A DNA stretch of 64,000 nt from an uncultured Oscillospiraceae bacterium (GTDB lineage: Bacteria; Bacillota; Clostridia; Oscillospirales; Oscillospiraceae): positions 1 to 64,000 of the forward strand of contig CAKUBI010000003.1 of assembly GCA_934636865.1 (NCBI GenBank), read 5' to 3'. Position numbers and translations under genes: made by a program. The stretch's first letter is position 1, and every line of letters begins with the position of its first letter. Shown one piece after another: positions 60,050-64,000 of this stretch. Below the pieces are notes generated by a model. It was not told the origin of the DNA, did not search any database, and worked only from the letters and a program-made list of their open reading frames with translations.

Positions 60050-61648
60050 ATGTTCCACTCGACAGCCTATGTGAACGGTACTGTTTATACAATGGAGCGC
60101 GAGGGCGATAAGTGCTCGGCCTTCGTTGTGCAGGACGGCAAATTCGTTTACTGCGGCAGTGACGAGGAAGCGAAGAAGCTCGCCGACGAAGTGATCGATC
60201 TGCATGGCGCGGCAGTGCTGCCCGGCATGATCGATACGCATCAGCATCTTCTGGCTTATGCAAGCGGCCTCACCAAGCTCAATCTGAAGGCAGCGGCCTC
60301 GCTCGAGCAGCTCAAGCAGATGCTGCACGACTACGCAAAAGACGTGCCCGCGGGCGAATGGATCCTCGGCGTCGGATTCGACAACGAGAAGTTTGAGGGC
60401 AGCAAGGCCATGCCGACCCGCTGGGATCTGGACGAGGCCTGCGCCGACCATCCGGTGCTCCTCTCCCGTTACTGCCTGCACTTTTTCTCCGCCAACTCCA
60501 TGGCGCTGAAGCTCGGCGGCATCGACCGCAGCTACCGGCCTCCTGTTGAGGGCAACGTCAAGTACGACGAGAACGGCGAACCGAACGGCATCATCTGCGA
60601 CGGCGCAGGGACCCACGTGCTCTCCATCGTGCCGGACAAGCTTGCTTCCTTTGAAGCGAAGAAGGATATCATCGTCAAGGCCCTCGGCCAGCTCAACTCC
60701 TACGGGCTGACGGGCGTGCATCCCATCCAGGGCAAGCACTGCGACCTGATGGAGTACACCGACATCTATCAGGCGCTCAAGGACGAAGGCCGCCTGACGG
60801 CGCGCATCTACATCAACTACGATGTACTGCCCAATTGCAGCATCCGCACAGGTCTCGGCGACGAGATGCTGAAGTTCGGCTTCTACAAGTCCTACATGGA
60901 CGGCAACCTCAGCGGCCGCACCGCTTTCATGCTGGAGCCCTACAGCGACGACCCGAGCACCTGCGGCGTCTGCAACTACGAGAGCCAGGAGGCCATCACC
61001 GAGCGTCTGCGCGAGGGCTATCAGCGCGGAATGCAGATCGGCGTGCACGCCATCGGCGACCGTGCGGCCGACATGCTCATCACCGCGATCGAGACCATCT
61101 ACCGCGAGGATCCGCGCCCCGACCCGCGCTTCCGTCTCATCCATATGACCACGCTCAACGCTTCTCTTGTCGAGCGCATGAGCAGGCTCCCCGTCATCGT
61201 GGATGTCCAGCCCGTGTTCATCCCCATCAACGTCCGCAGCGCGGACAGCCGCATGGGCGACACCGAGCGCGGCGCCTACACCTTCGCTTACAAAAAGATG
61301 CTGGACGCGGGCCTGATGCTCACCGGCGGCTCGGACAGCCCCTGCGACTCGTTCAACCCGCTCGACGGCGTTTACGCGATGGTCAACCGCAAGGATTACA
61401 CCGGCTATCCCGAAGGCGGCTGGCACCCGCAGGAGTGCATCGGCGTTTATGACGCGCTGCGGATGTACACCTACAACGCCGCCTACTCCTCCTACGAGGA
61501 AAACATCAAGGGCACCATCAGGGAAGGCAAGCTCGCCGACTTTGTCATCCTCGACGCCGACGTGTTCAAGGTCGACCCGATGAAGATCAAGGACGTCAAG
61601 GTCGAAAAGACCTACCTCGGCGGCAGACTCGTTTACTCCCGCGATTAA
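60050..61648 (+). CDS. YtcJ-like metal-dependent amidohydrolase (copy 2)
   Basis: A 532-residue paralogue of the amidohydrolase at 58120-59736. The metal motif is DTHQH (H64, H66). FGFYKSYMDGNLSGRTAFM lines up with the copy-1 segment, followed by GVHAIGDRAADM and GGSDSPCDSFNPL. No signal peptide. AAGGAGG precedes the ATG. It is the first gene of a plus-strand unit with dctP, dctQ and dctM, so the transporter most likely brings in its substrate. The two copies differ enough (for example at the metal motif and the loop after GFYK) to suggest different but related substrates. Confidence 0.87.
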   Translation: MFHSTAYVNGTVYTMEREGDKCSAFVVQDGKFVYCGSDEEAKKLADEVIDLHGAAVLPGMIDTHQHLLAYASGLTKLNLKAAASLEQLKQMLHDYAKDVPAGEWILGVGFDNEKFEGSKAMPTRWDLDEACADHPVLLSRYCLHFFSANSMALKLGGIDRSYRPPVEGNVKYDENGEPNGIICDGAGTHVLSIVPDKLASFEAKKDIIVKALGQLNSYGLTGVHPIQGKHCDLMEYTDIYQALKDEGRLTARIYINYDVLPNCSIRTGLGDEMLKFGFYKSYMDGNLSGRTAFMLEPYSDDPSTCGVCNYESQEAITERLREGYQRGMQIGVHAIGDRAADMLITAIETIYREDPRPDPRFRLIHMTTLNASLVERMSRLPVIVDVQPVFIPINVRSADSRMGDTERGAYTFAYKKMLDAGLMLTGGSDSPCDSFNPLDGVYAMVNRKDYTGYPEGGWHPQECIGVYDALRMYTYNAAYSSYEENIKGTIREGKLADFVILDADVFKVDPMKIKDVKVEKTYLGGRLVYSRD

Positions 61649-61720
61649 TTTTATCTGTTATATGCGGCAGCATATTTCATAGAAGAAACAGAACTAAAAA
61701 TGAAGAATGGAGAAAATATC

Positions 61721-62806
61721 ATGAAGAAATTTGTAGCCCTGCTTCTTGCGCTCGTCATGTCTCTGTCTCTCGCCGCCTGCGGCGATAAGACCGACGACAG
61801 CGGCAATAACAACAACACCGCCGACACCCCGCAGATCGACTCCAGCGAGTATGCGCTCAAGACCCAGATCACCTCTACCGACAAGATCACCATCCGCATC
61901 GCGGAGGACGCTTCCGAGATTCATCCCTCCCACATCGCGCTGGTGAACTGCTTCAAAGAGCCCCTTGAGGCTGCCTCCAACGGCAACATCACCGTTGAGA
62001 TCTATCCCAACGGCATGCTCGGCTCTCTGACCGAGAACGTCAACTCCATGCAGATGGGCGACCTTGAGATGGCCTACCTGAACGACTCCATCCTCTCCGG
62101 CTTCATCCCCGAGTTCGCCGTGATCGGCCTGCCCTACCTCTTCACCTCCGTTGACGCCGTCCACAGCGCGATGAACGGCGCATTCGGCGACGAGATGAGC
62201 GCCCGCCTGCAGGACCAGCTCGGCATCGTCAACCTCGGCTGGTGCGACGTCGGCTTCCGCAACATCACCAACTCCAAGAAGCCCATCACCTGCGTGGATG
62301 ACCTCAAGGGCATGAAGATCCGCACCATGACCAACGACCTGCACGTCGCTTACTTCCAGTATCTCGGCGCTCTGCCCACTCCGATGGCCTTCAACGAACT
62401 CTATACCGCCATGCAGCAGGGCACGGTCGACGGCCAGGAGAACCCCACCGCGATGATCTGGAACAACAACATCTATGAAGTCCAGAAGTACATGACCGTT
62501 TCCGAGCACATCTGGACCTCCACCGCTCTGTGCGTCGCCGAGAACTTCCTCGAGAGCCTGCCCCAGGACTATCAGGACGCCATCCGCGAGGCCGGTGCCA
62601 ACACCACCGCCCTGCAGGCCGAAATGATCACCGAGCAGAACACCGACCTGCTGAGCAACATCGAGGCCGCCGGCGTTGAGGTCACCACCCTCTCCGACGA
62701 GGCCAAGGCCGAGTTCCAGCAGAAGGCCAAGGAATCCGTCTGGGTCACCGCCGCCGACCTCTATGGTCAGGACCTGATCGACCTCGCCGACTCCTTCAAC
62801 AAGTAA
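61721..62806 (+). CDS. dctP: TRAP transporter solute-binding lipoprotein (DctP)
   Basis: A 361-residue DctP-type binding protein. The lipobox is LSLAAC, followed by an Asn-rich linker. Family features are GSLTENVNSMQMGDLEMAYL and the signature DLKGMKIRTMTNDLHVAYFQYLGALPTPM, containing the conserved arginine that binds the substrate carboxylate, then the TVDGQENP segment. Start at 61721 behind TGGAGAAA. Downstream of amidohydrolase copy 2. The ligand must carry a carboxylate if the arginine is used as in the family. Confidence 0.93.
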   Translation: MKKFVALLLALVMSLSLAACGDKTDDSGNNNNTADTPQIDSSEYALKTQITSTDKITIRIAEDASEIHPSHIALVNCFKEPLEAASNGNITVEIYPNGMLGSLTENVNSMQMGDLEMAYLNDSILSGFIPEFAVIGLPYLFTSVDAVHSAMNGAFGDEMSARLQDQLGIVNLGWCDVGFRNITNSKKPITCVDDLKGMKIRTMTNDLHVAYFQYLGALPTPMAFNELYTAMQQGTVDGQENPTAMIWNNNIYEVQKYMTVSEHIWTSTALCVAENFLESLPQDYQDAIREAGANTTALQAEMITEQNTDLLSNIEAAGVEVTTLSDEAKAEFQQKAKESVWVTAADLYGQDLIDLADSFNK

Positions 62807-62888
62807 GCATCTCTTATTGATCCAGCTTTTGAACCGATCGTTTCTTAGCAGCTGCCGCATAATCGCCTGCTGAAACGGTTGCCGCGGG

Positions 62889-62921
62889 GAAGGCTGCGGG
62901 AGCTCCTCAGCCTTCCCCCCT
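62889..62921 (+). other. Hairpin without U tract between dctP and dctQ
   Basis: GGGGAAGGCTG (62889-62899) and CAGCCTTCCCC (62911-62921) form a perfect 11-bp stem. No U tract follows, so it more likely stabilises dctP mRNA than terminates. Confidence 0.65.
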
Positions 62922-62997
62922 CATCATTACAGCCCTGTCAAATATTGTCGATCCCCCTATCAAAACACGCCGCTATCAAAGGATGTGAACAAAAAAC

Positions 62998-63489
62998 ATG
63001 AAATTTCTGAAAATGCTGAACAACCACTTTGAGGAATATCTTCTGGTGCTTCTAATGGCCGCCGAAGTTATCATTGTTTTTGCGCAGGTCGTCACGCGCT
63101 TTATCCTCAAATCCCCCCTCGCGTGGAGCGAGGAGATCGCCCGTTACATGTTTATCTGGCTCGTCTGGATCGGTGCAGCCTATGCAACGAAGGAAAACAA
63201 GAACATCAAGATCGATATTCTTTCCAGCAAGTTCACCGGTGCGATGAAGGTCTTTGCCGACATCTTCGTTGCCATTCTGTTCATCGGCCTGATGATATTC
63301 ATGCTTTACACCTCCGGTAAAGTCACCTACACCGTTTACCAGAGCAAATCCATCGCCACCGGCAGCCACATGCCGATGTGGATCGCATGGTTCTCCCTTC
63401 CGCTGAGCATGGCCCTGATGACCTTCCGCTTTATCCAGAACAGCGTCCGCAGCATCAAGGACAAGAAGAAAGGAGAATTTGACGCATGA
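62998..63489 (+). CDS. dctQ: TRAP transporter small permease (DctQ)
   Basis: A 163-residue four-helix DctQ protein. The SPLAWSEEIARYMFIWLVWIG stretch near residue 38 is the family signature, followed by GAAYATKENKNIKID. The start at 62998 lacks a strong ribosome binding site (AAGGATG upstream). It overlaps dctM by 4 bp. Confidence 0.92.
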   Translation: MKFLKMLNNHFEEYLLVLLMAAEVIIVFAQVVTRFILKSPLAWSEEIARYMFIWLVWIGAAYATKENKNIKIDILSSKFTGAMKVFADIFVAILFIGLMIFMLYTSGKVTYTVYQSKSIATGSHMPMWIAWFSLPLSMALMTFRFIQNSVRSIKDKKKGEFDA

Positions 63490-64000
63490 TCTTCAAAGCT
63501 ATTCTGATTTTCGCGCTCCTCTTCCTCTTTATGATGATGGGCGCGCCGATGGCCGTCGCGCTGGGCGCTTCCACGGTCATCACACTGGTCTGCACCACCA
63601 GCCTCGGCATCACCACCATCGCGACCGCCTGCTTCAGCGGCCTTGACTCGTTCCCTCTGCTGGCCGTTCCGTTCTTTATTCTGGCGGGCAACCTGATGAA
63701 ATTCGGCGGTCTGTCAAATAAGATCCTCGAGTTCGCCGACGCGCTCGTCGGCCACATCAAGGGCTCTCTCGGTATGGTCGCGGTCGTCGCCTCCATGTTC
63801 TTTGCCGCCCTGTCCGGCTCTTCCCCCGCTACCGTCAGCGCCATCGGCTCTCTGACCATCCCCAAGATGGAAGAGGAAGGCTATGACCGCGCTTATTCCA
63901 CCGCGCTGAACGCGGCCGCCGGCACCATCGGCGTCATCATTCCCCCCAGCATTCCGTTCGTCATCTACGGCGTCGTGGCCAACGCCTCCATCGCCGATAT
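63486..64000 (+). CDS. dctM: TRAP transporter large permease (DctM), 5' part
   Basis: The first ~171 codons of a DctM permease, cut by the window end. Visible features are an N-terminal helix pair with MMMGAPMAVALG, PLLAVPFFILAGNLM, the SMFFAALSGSSPATVSAIGSL motif and AAAGTIGVIIPPSIPFVIYG, all diagnostic. Start by ATGA overlap with dctQ. Complete proteins are about 425 residues. Confidence 0.93.
   Translation, partial: MIFKAILIFALLFLFMMMGAPMAVALGASTVITLVCTTSLGITTIATACFSGLDSFPLLAVPFFILAGNLMKFGGLSNKILEFADALVGHIKGSLGMVAVVASMFFAALSGSSPATVSAIGSLTIPKMEEEGYDRAYSTALNAAAGTIGVIIPPSIPFVIYGVVANASIAD

Overview
The window looks like chromosome of a high-GC, Gram-positive anaerobe of the class Clostridia, most likely an Oscillospiraceae relative (Oscillibacter/Lawsonibacter/Flavonifractor type). 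The reasons are strong GC bias at third codon positions, AGGAGG-type ribosome binding sites, TTGACA/TATAAT promoters, U-tract terminators, LytS/LytTR and ECF-type proteins, a split glycine decarboxylase (gcvPA/gcvPB) and a glycine-cleavage operon carrying its own lipoate ligase. The genus is an inference. I see no rRNA, tRNA, CRISPR array, insertion sequence or prophage.

Layout. 1-6.4 kb: a YhaN-like ATPase, a CmpB-type membrane protein, an Mrp/NBP35 ATPase, and a CofE-like ligase divergent from a LysR regulator. 6.4-8.2 kb: a singlet glycine riboswitch upstream of an AGCS symporter. 8.3-12.6 kb (minus): CoA-transferase, NAD(P)H-hydrate dehydratase, GIY-YIG protein, and an S41 protease with SLH repeats. 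12.8-14.8 kb: rsmI and a coupled methyltransferase. 15-17.5 kb: a FolT-like ECF S component behind a tetrahydrofolate riboswitch, and divergent glyA. 17.6-19.4 kb: iron alcohol dehydrogenase and a lipoprotein. 19.5-22.5 kb: a Zur-ZnuABC zinc operon. 22.6-25.6 kb: an XRE regulator with five small secreted or membrane proteins of unknown function. 25.6-33 kb: histidine utilisation (hutD, fchA, ftcD, LysR / hutU, hutI, Lrp), with no hutH. 33-35.8 kb: rpoN, a methyltransferase and a cupin. 35.9-42.9 kb: a tandem glycine riboswitch and gcvT-gcvH-gcvPA-gcvPB-lplA-lpdA. 43-44.8 kb: brnQ behind a leader ORF and terminator. 44.8-54.2 kb: a gamma-glutamyltransferase homologue, a TAXI-type TRAP transporter divergent from a LytS/LytTR pair, and glycerate kinase. 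54.2-64 kb: an aminotransferase with a structured leader, a MocR regulator, an SDR dehydrogenase, two divergent YtcJ-like amidohydrolases and a DctPQM TRAP transporter cut by the window end.

How it fits together. Much of the window concerns glycine and one-carbon folate chemistry. Glycine is sensed by two riboswitches of different architecture, folate by a third. Glycine cleavage and GlyA make 5,10-methylene-THF, and histidine breakdown delivers formimino-THF to a separate cyclodeaminase. Regulation is rich in RNA devices: three recognisable riboswitches plus two leaders (brnQ and the aminotransferase) that I could not assign to a known class. The right end looks like an uptake-and-hydrolysis module for an unknown amide. 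There, two mirror-image pairs of TTGGTTG repeats, each pair spaced exactly 23 bp, lie between the amidohydrolases, and the same motif overlaps the -35 box of the neighbouring mocR-type gene.
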